Source of the DNA: Maea johnstoni
Lineage: Eukaryota > Annelida > Polychaeta > Spionida > Magelonidae
Reading direction: 5' to 3'
Assembly: GCA_963942565.1 (NCBI GenBank)
Contig: OZ012698.1
Span: forward strand, 35,649,842 to 35,713,841
DNA length: 64,000 nt
A program made the translations under genes and the position numbers. Positions 22,447 through 34,274 of this stretch are shown here, in pieces (the stretch's first letter is position 1; the number at the start of each line of letters is the position of its first letter). Below the pieces are notes generated by a model. That model did no database searches. It was not told the DNA's origin and saw only the letters and a program-made list of their open reading frames with translations.

Positions 22447-22583
22447 TAACCCTTTCAATGCTGAAAGATTTTTGAAAACCAGAGTACTCAGTGAGAGCTT
22501 TCCACTGAATAACAACATGACAGGGTTTAGATGGTTTTCAAAAATCTTTGCATCCTTGTGCTTTGGACGAAAGTAGCCCTACT
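22447..22583. mobile_element. rearranged (fold-back) MITE A fragment
   Basis: A plus-strand family A terminus TTAACCCTTTCAATGCTGA is joined directly to an inverted family A left half (CAGAGTACTCAGTGAGAGC to GGACGAAAGTAGCC). The two left halves therefore face each other. Confidence 0.7.
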
Positions 22584-22599
22584 TGGCAATTAGCAAGTA

Positions 22600-23336
22600 A
22601 GGTTGTCTATGGGTTAATAGTGGTGATGGCTTCTACAGGAAAGAGTCGAACCTAGGCGGATGTGGCTGCCGTCCTGATTGGCTACGAAGGAAGAGTAGGA
22701 ATATACTATAATCATGGAGGAAGTATCTAGCCCCCTGTGCCATGTGGCGTTGCCGTGTGGGGAGGCCGTGTGCTGAGGCCGTGTGCTGAGTAGCAAGCAG
22801 CCCTCATCAAGAAGACGTCTCTATTGATTATTCCTCGCTGTCATGTCAGGGGGTCACTGAGTAAGACAGCAATGAGGCACAGCGGAGGAATTCAAGGGAA
22901 GAATGGACTTCCCCGGTTCATCAATTCCTAAGTGATTACATCTGACATATATAAGCCGGTTTCAACAAGATATATTTGAACTGAACCTTTTTGGACCAAA
23001 AATAAAGAAGTGAAAAAGTTTTTGAAAAAAATGAATTGGTATCATTAAGAGTACCGTTAAGGAGTGAAACAGTACAATTAATGGTGATTTTTTAAACTAC
23101 GTCGGTACCATTACTGATTCCTCTTAACTGTATCCAACCCTAACCTTGCGTAAGATTGTATGCTGCAAGGTACAGTACCCAGCAGAATCTGGCTGATACC
23201 TGTGGTTTGTTACCTGGCTAGCAGCAACAGCAGCAGCAGCGGCAGCATCAGGCTGCTTGATTACCCTACAGACTACCTGTTCATGGCGGACCTGTCATCA
23301 GCAGTGATGTATTGCGCTATAACGCCCATTGACATC
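22600..23336. other. unique sequence before the 80-bp array
   Basis: No supported gene. A CAGCAGCAGCGGCAGCAG tract near 23225 is a short CAG-type run. The frame crossing it (23160-23363) runs into the array and shows no domain. Confidence 0.4.
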
Positions 23337-25880
23337 CCTCAGCAGTCAATAAGTCTTTCGTAACGCCCTCCATACCTGCCTCACTGTCTGGGAGGGAGAT
23401 TTAACGCCCTCTCTCCCAGAGATGGTCAATAACTCTGCCGTTATAGCGCCCTCCATACCTGCCTCACTATCTGGGAGGGAGATTTAATGCCCTCTCCCCC
23501 AGAGATGGTCAATAACTCTCCCGTAGCGCCCTCCATACCTGCCTCACTATCTGGGAGGGAGATTTAATGCCCTCTCCCCCAGAGATGGTCAATAACTCTC
23601 CCGTGGCGCCCTCCATACCTGCCTCACCATCTGGGAGGGAGATTTAACGCCCTTTCTCCCAGAGATGGTCAATAACTCTCCCGTAGCGCCCTCCATACCT
23701 GCCTCACTGTCTGGGAGGGAGATTTAACGCCCTCTCTCCCAGAGATGGTCAATAAGTCTCTCGTATTGCCCTCCATACCTACCTCACTGTCTTGGAGGGT
23801 GATTTAATGCCCTCTCCCCCAGAGATGGTCAATAACTCTCCCGTAGCGCCCTCCATACCTGCCTCACCATCTGGGAGGGAGATTTAACGCCCTTTCTCCG
23901 AGAGATGGTCAATAACTCTCCCGTAGCGCCCTCCATACCTGCCTCACTGTCTGGGAGGGAGATTTAACGCCCTCTCTCCCAGAGATGGTCAATAACTCTC
24001 CCGTAGCGCCCTCCATACCTGCCTCACTGTCTGGGAGGGAGATTTAACGCCCTCTCTCCCAGAGATGGTCAATAACTCTCCCGTAGCGCCCTCCATACCT
24101 GCCTCACTGTCTGGGAGGGAGATTTAACGCCCTCTCTCCCAGAGATGGTCAATAACTCTCCCGTAGCGCCCTCCATACCTGCCTCACCATCTGGGAGGTA
24201 GATTTAACGCCCTCTCTCCCAGAGATGGTCAATAACTCTCCCGTAGCGCCCTCCATACCTGCCTCACCATCTGGGAGGGAGATTTAACGCCCTTTCTCCC
24301 AGAGATGGTCAATAACTCTCCCGTAGCGCCCTCCATACCTGCCTCACTGTCTGGGAGGGAGATTTAACGCCCTCTCTCCCAGAGATGGTCAATAACTCTC
24401 CCGTAGCGCCCTCCATACCTGCCTCACCATCTGGGAGGTAGATTTAACGCCCTCTCTCCCAGAGATGGTCAATAACTCTCCCGTAGCGCCCTCCATACCT
24501 GCCTCACTGTCTGGGAGGGAGATTTAACGCCCTCTCTCCCAGAGATGGTCAATAACTCTCCCGTGGCGCCCTCCATACCTGCCTCACTATCTGGGAGGGA
24601 GATTTAATGCCCTCTCTACCAGAGATGGTCAATAAGTCTCTCTTATTGCCCTCCATACCTGCCTCACTGTCTGGGAGGGAGATTTAACGCCCTCTCTCCC
24701 AGAGATGGTCAATAAGTCTCTCTTATTGCCCTCCATACCTGCCTCACTGTCTGGGAGGGAGATTTAACAACCTCTCTCCGAGAGATGGTCAATAACTCTC
24801 CTGTAGCGCCTTCCATACCTGCCTTACCATCTGGGAGGGAGATTTAACGCCCTCTCCATCAGAGATGGTCAATAAGTCTCTCGTAGCGACCTCCATACCT
24901 GCCTCACTGTCTGGGAGGGAGATTTAATGCCCTCTCCCTCAGAGACGGTCAATAAGTCTCTCGTAGCGCCCTCCATACCTGTCTCACCGTCTGGGAGGGA
25001 GATTTAATGCCCTCTCCCTCAGAGATGGTCAATAAGTCTCTCGTAGCGACCTCCATACCTGCCTCACCATCTGGGAGGGAGATTTAATGCCCTCTCTCCC
25101 AGAGATGGTCAATAAGTCTCTCTTGTTGCCCTCCATACCTGCCTCACTGTCTGGGAGGGAGATTTAACGCCCTCTCTCCCAGAGATGGTCAATAAGTCTC
25201 TCTTATTGCCCTCCATACCTGCCTCACTGTCTGGGAGGGAGATTTAACAACCTCTCTCCGAGAGATGGTCAATAACTCTCCTGTAGCGCCTTCCATACCT
25301 GCCTTACCATCTGGGAGGGAGATTTAACGCCCTCTCCATCAGAGATGGTCAATAAGTCTCTCGTAGCGACCTCCATACCTGCCTCACTGTCTGGGAGGGA
25401 GATTTAATGCCCTCTCCCTCAGAGACGGTCAATAAGTCTCTCGTAGCGCCCTCCATACCTGTCTCACCGTCTGGGAGGGAGATTTAACGCCCTCTCCCTC
25501 AGAGATGGTCAATAAGTCTCTCGTAGCGACCTCCATACCTGCCTCACCATCTGGGAGGGAGATTTAGTGCCCTCTCCCTCAGAGACGGTCAATAGGTCTC
25601 TCGTATCGCCCTCCATACCTGCCTCACCATCTGGGAGGGAGATTTAGTGCCCTCTCCCTCAGAGACGGTCAATAAGTCTCTCGTAGCGCCCTCCATACCT
25701 GCCTCACCATCTGGGAGGGAGATTTAGTGCCCTCTCCCTCAGAGACGGTCAATAGGTCTCTCGTATCGCCCTCCATACCTGCCTCATCGTCTGGGAGGGA
25801 GATTTAACGCCCATTGACATCCCGCTGCAGTCAATAAGTCTCTCGTATCGCCCTCCATATCTTTAACGCCCTTTCTCCCC
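23337..25880. repeat. 80-bp minisatellite, ~31 copies, with higher-order repeats
   Basis: The unit contains GCGCCCTCCATACCTGCCTC, CTGGGAGGGAGATTTAACGC and AGAGATGGTCAATAACTCTC. Six-unit blocks 24601-25080 and 25081-25560 are near-identical (480-bp higher-order repeat). Two-unit blocks repeat after 25561. Both edges carry the same odd variant, AACGCCCATTGACATCCC with CAGTCAATAAGTCT, at about 23322 and 25806. No open frame crosses it. Confidence 0.97.
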
Positions 25881-26168
25881 GAGATTGATTACGAGAGCTG
25901 CCTGACAACAACCATTCCAATCACTTGTCTGCAAATGACAAGCCATGTATTTGTTGCTGAGATTGTGCTCAGTCATGGCCCTCTTGCCCCTTCTCTTCAC
26001 CCCCTCACCCTTAGAACATTAACCTCTGTTTGGCTATGCACGGCAGGTAGTCAATACAAGATAGCGACAACATGTGCCCACCCACACATAGATAACTGGG
26101 GCTGGTACAAGATGAGCTCCTACCTCAGACATGGCACATTCTCTTTAACCTCCCCCCCCCCCCCCCTC
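25881..26168. other. unique sequence ending in a 15-C run
   Basis: No gene is supported. A run of 15 C at 26152-26166 abuts the next MITE. Confidence 0.5.
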
Positions 26169-26381
26169 TTAACCCTTTCCATGCTGAGGGTACTTTTGTC
26201 CATGGGAGAAAAATGTGAAAACTTTTGAAAACCATCCAAACCCTGTCATGTTGGTATTCATTGGAAAGCTCTCGTCGAGTATTCTCAGATGAGTACCCAT
26301 TTGCCAGGGTTTCAGTCATTTTTCAGTTTTTTTGCATAATTTCGTATTGACCAAATCAGCCACCAGCAGCATAAGGGTTAA
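26169..26381 (+). mobile_element. MITE family A copy, full length
   Basis: Starts TTAACCCTTTCCATGCTGAG and ends CAGCAGCATAAGGGTTAA with intact TTAA on both sides (213 bp including both). Confidence 0.93.
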
Positions 26382-26754
26382 GATATCCACATGTTCACAC
26401 CCACACATAGATAACTGGGGCTGGTACAAGATGAACTCCTGTCCCACATGTGGCCCCTTCTCTTAAAAATATCCACATGTATACACCCACACATTAGATC
26501 TCATTAGGACTCCTACCCCTTGCATGGCCCCTTCTCTTTAACCCCTCACTTGATTGAAACAACTTTTCAGGAAACAATTCGGGAAATTCTTAGTAATGGA
26601 ACTATCGAATATTTGAAATGTTTGTGTTTCCTTGTGGTCATTTCAAAACATACCTATTCTGCAACAATATCAACTGAATCATCCACTAACACAACTGATC
26701 CAATAGAGGTTTCAAAAAAGTGTAAGCATGATTTTGATACCAACAGCAATCATA

Positions 26755-26756
<2 letters not shown>
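26382..26756. other. duplicated flank and unique sequence
   Basis: CCACACATAGATAACTGGGGCTGGTACAAG-type sequence present at 26083 recurs at 26400, so the family A copy sits between two copies of a local duplication. No gene is seen. Confidence 0.5.

Positions 26757-26826
<70 letters not shown>
26757..26826. repeat. (TA)n microsatellite
   Basis: Uninterrupted TA. Confidence 0.97.
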
Positions 26827-26834
<8 letters not shown>

Positions 26835-27146
26835 TTGTGATTTTCCCCATATTTCATAAGGGATGCCCTCTAATGTTTCTAAACATGGACAGTCCAGAAA
26901 AGAATGGAGTAAACATGCTAACCCTAAGAGTGCAAGCAAGCTATTATTGTATCTATCAAATAACTCCCTATTCCGCCTATATAAAAAGTCCACCTGTTCA
27001 CTATATCAGAATATGAGAACTGATTTATTGATTCGCTTTTCCCTATGAATAGTTCTAGTCTACGAAACCAATATACTCCTCCCCATCCCACCCACCACAA
27101 AGACCTCGCTCTGACATTTGCCCAAAGTGCCATTCATCTCTTATAT

Positions 27147-27358
27147 ATAGCCCTTCCAATGCTAAGGCTACCTCTCGTCCAAAGCACAAGGATGCAAAGA
27201 TTTATGAAAACTCTAAACCATGTCATAGTGGTATTCATTAAATAGCTCTCACAGAGTACTCTCATATGAGTACCCATGTGCCAGGTGTTGTTCATTCTTT
27301 AAGCTATGTTGCGTCATTTGGTAATTGCAAAATCATCCACCAGCAGTATAAGGGTTAA
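27147..27358 (+). mobile_element. MITE family A copy
   Basis: Starts TATAGCCCTTCCAATGCTAA (left TTAA lost) and ends CAGCAGTATAAGGGTTAA. The right hairpin arm is more diverged than in other copies. Confidence 0.85.
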
Positions 27359-27499
27359 CTTAATATGTAGTAGCCCATACCATTTAATTCACTCTGAGAG
27401 ATGCTATCCAGACATTTACCACAGACCCCAAACTCTCCTATCTGTTATAAATCAAAATAATCTCATGGCACAAACCACTATTTCTAGCTACTTATTTCC

Positions 27500-28250
27500 C
27501 TCATCTCCTATAAAACAACATTAATATACATCTCATGAGGGATCAAACTAACTATCCTGTTACCTCTAAGAGAGGGTGTCAAGAATGTTGCCACAGACAA
27601 TAATTTCCCCGATCCACTATAAAACAATATTAATATACACCTCATAAGGAATTAAACTAACTGGTCTGCTCAATCTAAGAGAGGATATCAAAAAGGTTGC
27701 CACAGCTCCCAATTTCATCCATCTCCTATAAAACAATATTAATATCATCTTATTCATCAGGGTTTACACTTACTATTCTGTCACTTCTAAGAGAGACCTC
27801 AATTTCCTATAAACAAACAATCTTCTATAAAAAATATCAATAAACATCTATTCTGCCACTTATCTTAAAGAGGTGATCAAAACAGTTGCAAAAATAGCAC
27901 AAAAAAAACTAAAACAATGTGTTTCCCCTGTAAGCCATGAATAAAAAGTAATATTCAGCTGATAACCGATCAAAGCAACCATTATGTAAGTGCTAGGGAT
28001 GAGATCCAGATAGTTACACAAATTTCCCCTATCTTCTATAAAACAATTTTAACACAGATCTCCTGATGGATTAAACTTACTATTCTGTCACTTATCTAAA
28101 AGAAGTGATCAAAACAGTTGCAAAAAAAACACAAAAAACAATGAGTTTTCCCTTTCTGCCATGAATCATTACTAATATGCAGCTCATAACCGATCACACC
28201 AACCATTATGTTCATGTAAGTGCTATGGATGAGATCCGGATAGTTGTAAA
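27500..28250. repeat. ~105-bp and ~210-bp tandem repeats
   Basis: CTATAAAACAATATTAATAT followed by CATCTCATNAGGGATTAAAC and ACTATTCTGTCACTTCTAAG recurs near 27508, 27615, 27725, 27825 and 28035. A longer block with CCGATCAAAGCAACCATTAT repeats at about 27967 and 28188. Confidence 0.8.
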
Positions 28251-28280
28251 AGCACAAGTCTGCTCGGTAGAGAAACACAT

Positions 28281-28990
28281 ATCATGATTCCCATGGCTGA
28301 TCCTGCCCGTCAACTTAACAGCATTACTCCATGAGCGATGTGAGGTACACACAATTTTCCCCACCTCCTGAGCAAAAGAGTTCCCAATGGTAATCCATTT
28401 TGTTTTATCGGATATCCAGTTTCGGGTGGAGAGGTCGTGAGGTAACGATGTTCACATTTCATATCCTGCTTAGTTTGTCCGACACTGTTGCAGCTAGCCG
28501 ATATGAGTTCAAATCCAATTCACGGTTCCTCATTACTGCACGTCGTCGCTGACTGGTTCCTTACTCAATTCTCTGCTGCCTTCTCCGTTGATTACATGGT
28601 GCGCGCCTCCTAATGGCGTTCCTGACAGGCAGATCCACGGTCGGAGCGGAATAATTCTTCTCTCCTCTCGTTCTCTCTCTCAACTCTCTGAAGGATGATC
28701 CGACTGGTCAAACACAATTAAAATGTCATGAACCTTCCAAATCAATTTGTTTCTTCGGCAGCACATCCGTTCCTGACTGCCAGCTTGCCAGCACAAATTG
28801 TTCCATATACATGTTCCCGATTGCATCCCAATACTATGTGGCCCTGGAGTGAGTATACTATATGATTTATCCTGCGGCTGTCTGTTGAATTGTACCGGCG
28901 AATGAGAAGCTCTGGATCTAGCCAGCGGGGTATTTATACAAGCATCACGGCAATTGTTACGATATCTATTTCAAATGAACAGCAGCGGTC
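28281..28990. other. unique, moderately CpG-containing sequence
   Basis: No open frame with splice support is convincing. Short dyads and pyrimidine-rich stretches near 28660 are present. A regulatory role is possible but nothing specific is visible. Confidence 0.35.
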
Positions 28991-29219
28991 TTAACCCATT
29001 ACACTCAGGGCGGCCAAAAGAGGCCTGATAATTCTGGAAGTATTTTCCTTACTAAAGCATTTTTTTGAAAACATTTGAAGGAGAAATGTTGATCGGAGGA
29101 TAAACAACAACTCTCCTTGAAATATTTTGCAAAGTTTTGATTTATTCCCAAGTTATTTCCAAAAGTATGAAAGTAGCAGACAATATTTCTAGAAAAACTC
29201 TTGAGTGTGAATGGGTTAA
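28991..29219 (+). mobile_element. MITE family B copy, full length
   Basis: Starts TTAACCCATTACACTCAGGG and ends AGTGTGAATGGGTTAA. Both TTAA ends and both palindrome arms are present in 229 bp, so this serves as the reference copy. Confidence 0.93.
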
Positions 29220-29506
29220 AGCACTTAAAGGCAAATCTAGTTTAGTGGCAGACAGTAGGCTTGCACATGCTTGTTATTGGTCCTACTATACAGTGAGAGT
29301 CAGAAACAGATAGAATTCAATTCTATATTATATTGAGTGCCTACTGTTTACAGGTGTGCAGTAAAATAATCTACTCTTTTCAAAACTGTCAAAGCAAGCT
29401 AAATGAAGGGGAGGTAATATAACACTGAATCTGACAATATGTAATTGAATTTGAACAGTATAGATATCACAGTAAAACAACGTACCACTCAATATCGATC
29501 TAGCAT

Positions 29507-29512
<6 letters not shown>

Positions 29513-29597
<85 letters not shown>
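29513..29597. repeat. (CT)n microsatellite
   Basis: Uninterrupted CT of about 85 bp. Confidence 0.98.
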
Positions 29598-29599
<2 letters not shown>

Positions 29600-29639
29600 G
29601 CTACTTTTAACTAATTTCTCTCAAATAAAACATTAGACA

Positions 29640-30059
29640 ATAAAGATAAAGATTGTGGTTAAGTGACCAAAGGCAAATGTAGAAAACATTATTTTCACAA
29701 AACAAAGAGAAATAGCAGATTCACAAGTCAATTGATTTTTTTGTGATATTTTTGAATGTGGCATGTTTGCGAAAATACTTAAAGAGAATGTCAATCATAC
29801 TCCAATATTCAACTCCTTCAAATAAATCTAAACCTTTGCTTTATTCCTGTGTAATAATCCAAAGTATTCATAACATCTTAGCAGTAATTTCTATGGAACA
29901 CTCTGAGTTTTACAACTCATAGCTCAATATTAACAAGCCCTGAATAAACATGTGTTCCTTAAAGTAATTGGACTACTCAGAGAAGGTGTTATTTACCCTT
30001 GAAACCTACAGACTGCTATAGATTCCTGTACAACCTCTGCCCTTAAAAACAAGGTACCC
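29640..30059. other. unique sequence with a decayed MITE B
   Basis: ACTTAAAGAGAATG and CTCCTTCAAATAAATC near 29780-29825 look like remains of a family B palindrome. Ends are not recognisable. Confidence 0.4.
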
Positions 30060-30500
30060 TCTTTCAAAAATCTTTGCATCCTTGTGCTAGGGATGCTAGT
30101 AGCTTTAGCATGGGAAGGGTAAACGTGTTAAACCTATAGCAAGAGTTTTCAATCATCCCTATGACCAAAGAGTGTTTAGGGATATGAACATTTCCTTCAT
30201 GTATTCATGTGGTGTATTCTGGATCTAATAACCAGGAGTCGACGTTCCTTCCCTTTTTACATCAAAACATCCCAGAGGTTTTATGAAAATTGTCAGGCTG
30301 CTTTCAGCCACTGCGAGCATCAATGGGTTAAACCTGTAAGCTAGAACAACTGGTTTTCAATCATCCTTAGGACCAAAGAGTGTTTTGTGGATATGAACAT
30401 TTCCTTCATGTATTCATGCTGTGTTTTCTGGATCTAATAACCAGGAGTCGTTCCCTCCCTTTTCACATCAAAACGTCCCGGAGGTACTCCGTCATAAATT
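30060..30500. repeat. ~200-bp direct duplication with MITE fragments
   Basis: GACCAAAGAGTGTTTAGGGATATGAACATT and the following ~110 bp are repeated from about 30371. The first copy is preceded by a reverse family A left end (30060-30122). A family B right end (AGCATCAATGGGTTAA near 30315-30330) lies between the copies. Confidence 0.75.
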
Positions 30501-30599
30501 CCCACCATCTTAACTTGTCACGCAGGGAAGTGGAAAGAATTTCATCTTGGGTGAAATAAACAGCGTTCATTGCCGCTGAGAATGCAAGAAATGATGGAT

Positions 30600-30655
30600 T
30601 AACCCTTCCAATGCTGACTCCAAAGCACAAGGATGCAAACAGACCTTAAACACAG
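30600..30655 (+). mobile_element. MITE family A left-end fragment
   Basis: TTAACCCTTCCAATGCTGAC, then CAAAGCACAAGGATGCAAAC, after which similarity stops. Confidence 0.75.
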
Positions 30656-30747
30656 TATTAGTGAATTTCTCGACTACAACTACATTAAGTGAGGCCACCT
30701 CCCTTTACCTTTCGGAAAAAATGAGAATTGTATACAAGTTTGTTTAC

Positions 30748-30949
30748 TTTACCCATCCAATGCTGAGGATACTTTCGTCCAAAGCACCAGGATACAAAGA
30801 CTTTTGAAAATCATCTAAACCCTGTCATGTTGGTATTCATTGGATAGATCTCGCTGAGTACTCGCAGATGAATACCCATTTGCAAGGTTCAAGTCATTTT
30901 ACAGGATTTTTGCATCATTTTGTATTGGCCACAGAAGCAAAGGGGTTAA
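30748..30949 (+). mobile_element. MITE family A copy
   Basis: Starts TTTACCCATCCAATGCTGAG and ends AAGCAAAGGGGTTAA; about 10 bp of the usual right end is lost. Its right TTAA is also the left TTAA of the next element. Confidence 0.88.
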
Positions 30950-31179
30950 CCATTTCATGCTGATAGAAACCAAATACACCCACCTTTTTTGGTGACATCT
31001 CACTAACAAAATAATTTTTTTAGAAAAATATTTAAAGGGAAAATGTTGTTCAGAATCCAAAGACATTACTCTCCTTCAAATATATTGTGAATTTTTTGAT
31101 TTATTACAAAGTTATTTTCAAAAGTATCACCGGTCCAGACGACATTTGTCACAGAAATCTCAAGGCATGAATGGGTTAA
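30946..31179 (+). mobile_element. MITE family B copy sharing TTAA with A
   Basis: Starts TTAACCATTTCATGCTGATA and ends AAGGCATGAATGGGTTAA. The palindrome arms are AAATATTTAAAGGGA and CTCTCCTTCAAATATAT. Confidence 0.9.
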
Positions 31180-31470
31180 TCAATACATGCCTTTCTGGCA
31201 CCATTTTCTTTTTTGTATTCTGGAATATTAGCTTATAAAAAAACCCAGGTTTTCTCAAAATCAATAAATCAATCTCGTTGCTGACAATCACAAGAATTTT
31301 TTGATTAACTTTGAGTGGAGAGTTATAAAATTGTTAAATTTCACTCACTCATCAAACAGAAGAATTTAAGCATGATTGATAGAATTTGAATTAAATTTTT
31401 CTTTTTTGCACCAGAAAAGGCATTGCCATTTTGCTGGTAAGTTCTTTTATGGAATACTTTATGCAACCAT

Positions 31471-31701
31471 TTAACCCATCAATGCCAGCAGCAGCCAAAA
31501 CCACCTGACTATTTTAGTGATATCGTTCTATCAAAAGCAATATTTAAAAAAATATTTCAAGGAGAATTGTTTATCAGAACTTAATCTACAACTCTCCTTC
31601 AAATATTTTTCAAAATTATGCCTCATTCGAAAGTAATCTTTAAAAGTATGACAGGTCCAGACGACACTCGTCAAGTAGATCTCCAGGCATGAAAGGGTTA
31701 A
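31471..31701 (+). mobile_element. MITE family B copy, full length
   Basis: Starts TTAACCCATCAATGCCAGCA and ends CAGGCATGAAAGGGTTAA, 231 bp, with both palindrome arms. Confidence 0.93.
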
Positions 31702-31971
31702 AATGGTCTCACAATAGGGATGAATGAGCTATCATAAGATGTGTGTATTACAAAACCAAGATCTTCACGATGAAATGGACCAAACGCAGAAGCTGAGACA
31801 ACAGACAGTTTCCACAATCGCGATCATATGGATAATTTAACAACTGGCGGCCAATTTTCCACCAATGACAAGGCAGATCTATCATGAGTGCGGGCCTGTC
31901 ATTATGATGCCTATTGTTGTCAGCTGCAGACAGGAAGTGATGCTTACGAAATGAGACGGCGGGATAATATC

Positions 31972-32171
31972 NNNNNNNNNNNNNNNNNNNNNNNNNNNNN
32001 NNNNNNNNNNNNNNNNNNNNNNNNNNNNNNNNNNNNNNNNNNNNNNNNNNNNNNNNNNNNNNNNNNNNNNNNNNNNNNNNNNNNNNNNNNNNNNNNNNNN
32101 NNNNNNNNNNNNNNNNNNNNNNNNNNNNNNNNNNNNNNNNNNNNNNNNNNNNNNNNNNNNNNNNNNNNNNN
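31972..32171. other. assembly gap, 200 N
   Basis: Exactly 200 N, a conventional placeholder length. Translated frames that span it have no meaning. Confidence 1.
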
Positions 32172-32184
32172 AAGAAAATGTGTT

Positions 32185-32378
32185 TTTAAGTTAAATATTT
32201 CCAAAATCGTCAAGCCTCTTTTGGCTGCTCTGAGTGTTAATGGGATAAAACTATATCTACAACTCTCCTTCAATTGAGTTAGCAAATAAATGCTTTATTC
32301 CAAAGTTATTTACAAAAGTATGACAGGTCCAGACGACATTTGTCAAGTAGACCTTACCAGACATGACTGGGTTGGATG
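32185..32378. mobile_element. rearranged MITE B halves
   Basis: A reverse family B right end (CAAGCCTCTTTTGGCTGCTC, ending GTTAATGGGATAA) is followed at once by a forward right half (CTACAACTCTCCTTCAA to CCAGACGACATTTGTCAAGT). The left part may lie in the assembly gap. Confidence 0.65.
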
Positions 32379-32479
32379 GGAGTAGAAGTGTGCTTGTAAG
32401 TGGAACTACATTATAGGGTGGGAGTCTTGTAGGACATGCCCTTCAGAACACCTTCTATATTGATCCACAGCAGTGATGA

Positions 32480-33606
32480 GGGGGGGGGGGGCCTTATTTT
32501 TGTAAGGGGTAGTAACAAGTTATTCAGCCATGAAATCCTAAAATAATACAAATTTTAGTGTGATCATAAAATGAATGGGGACATATTTTTGGTGCTAGAA
32601 GCATGAATGAGTTAAACAGCTAGAGCAACCCCCCCTACACCCTATATATTGATCACAAACATGGGAATATGTAGCTAGCTGACACAGCTCTTAGTAATCC
32701 GGGGGGCCGGCAAGTCACCCCTACTTCCTCCCCCCCCCCCCCCCCCCCTACAACCCCTCCCCCCCCCCCCTACACCCAGTATATTGATCACAAACATAGG
32801 ATTATGTAGCGGACCACACAGCTCTTAGTAATCCGGGAGGGCCGGCAAGTCACCCCTACTTCCTCCCCCCCCCCCCCCCTACAACCCCCCCGCCCCTTCT
32901 ACACCCAGTATATTGATCACAAACATAGGATTATGTAGCGGACCACACAGCTCTTAGTAATCCGGGGGCCGGCAAGTCACCCCTACCTCCTCCCCCCCCC
33001 CCCCCCCTACAACCCCCCGCCCTTCTACACCCAGTATATTGATCACAAACATAGGATTATGTAGCGGACCACACAGCTCTTAGTAATCCGGGGGCCGGCA
33101 AGTCACCCCTACTTCCTCCCCCCCCCCCTCCACAACCCCCTCCCCCCTACACCCTATATATTGATCACAAACATAGGATTATGTAGCTAGCTGACACAGC
33201 TCTTAGTAATCCGGGGGCTGGCAAGTCACCCCTACTTCCTCCCCCCCCCCCCCCCCCCCTACACCTATATATTGATCACAAACATAGGAATATGTAGCTA
33301 GCTGACACAGCTCTTAGTAATCCGGGGGGCTGGCAAGTCACCCCTACTTCCTCCCCCCCCCCCCCCCCCCCTACACCCTGTATATTGATCACAAACATAG
33401 GATTATGTAGCTAGCTGACACAGCTCTTAGTAATCCGGGGGCTGGCAAGTCACCCCTACTTCCTCCCCCCCCCCTCCCCCTTCTACAACTCCCACCCCCC
33501 CCCCCTACAACCCCCTGTATATGATCACAAACATAGGAATATGTAGCTAGCTGACACAGCTCTCAGTAATCCGGGGCTGGCAAGTCACCCCTACTTCCTC
33601 CCCCCA
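32480..33606. repeat. poly-C-spaced tandem array, ~8-9 copies
   Basis: After a G run near 32481, units of about 110-130 bp repeat from about 32630. Each has TATATTGATCACAAACATAG, GACACAGCTCTTAGTAATCC, GGGGGCTGGCAAGTCACCCC and then TACTTCCTC plus 10-20 C. A second C tract follows in some units. C-run lengths differ from unit to unit. Confidence 0.92.
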
Positions 33607-33768
33607 TATATCATCATAACCACACTGCCAGCAAGAAAAACACACTTAATGCACATGTGTGCACAAAATTACAAATAACTCAACAGGTCGACGACGATGC
33701 TCTCAGTCGCTTGCCTGCCTACACGCTGGTTGGCCAGCGGTCCCTCCGTCCCGAGTCAGACTGCCCGT

Positions 33769-34058
33769 CTAGTAGTAGTAGTAGCTACTAGAAGCAGGTA
33801 GATATTGCACTAAAGACCCATTCATGCATGTAGCGCCAGCAGTTGTAGCTACGGGAAGCTTAGATGAATAAAAGAATGGATATGTAGCAAGAGACCAATT
33901 ACTATTATGATGATGACAGAGATATAGAGATAATAAACTCCCTGGATAATGATGATGATGATGATGATGATGGTTATATGATGATGATGGTGATGATGAC
34001 AACGACGATGACGATGATGATGATGATGTAGGATGATGATGATGATGATGACAATGAC

Positions 34059-34100
<42 letters not shown>

Positions 34101-34155
34101 AATGATGATGGTTATGATTATGATGATAATTTTGATGATGATGATGATGATGATA
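33769..34155. repeat. (GAT)n-rich microsatellite cluster
   Basis: Interrupted GAT/GAC runs from about 33945 to 34152, preceded by a short TAGTAGTAG tract. Confidence 0.95.
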
Positions 34156-34274
34156 CAGAGTAGAAGAGATTCAATCTACTCAAGGTTCACATGACGTTGG
34201 TCAAGGGTCTAGAGACAACACAATTACAGGTAACACCCAGTAATATTCTCCTTACTCTAGCTTTGCACACCTAC

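Noticed and set aside
31888-32285. Open frames spanning the N run
   Set aside because: Artefacts of the assembly gap.
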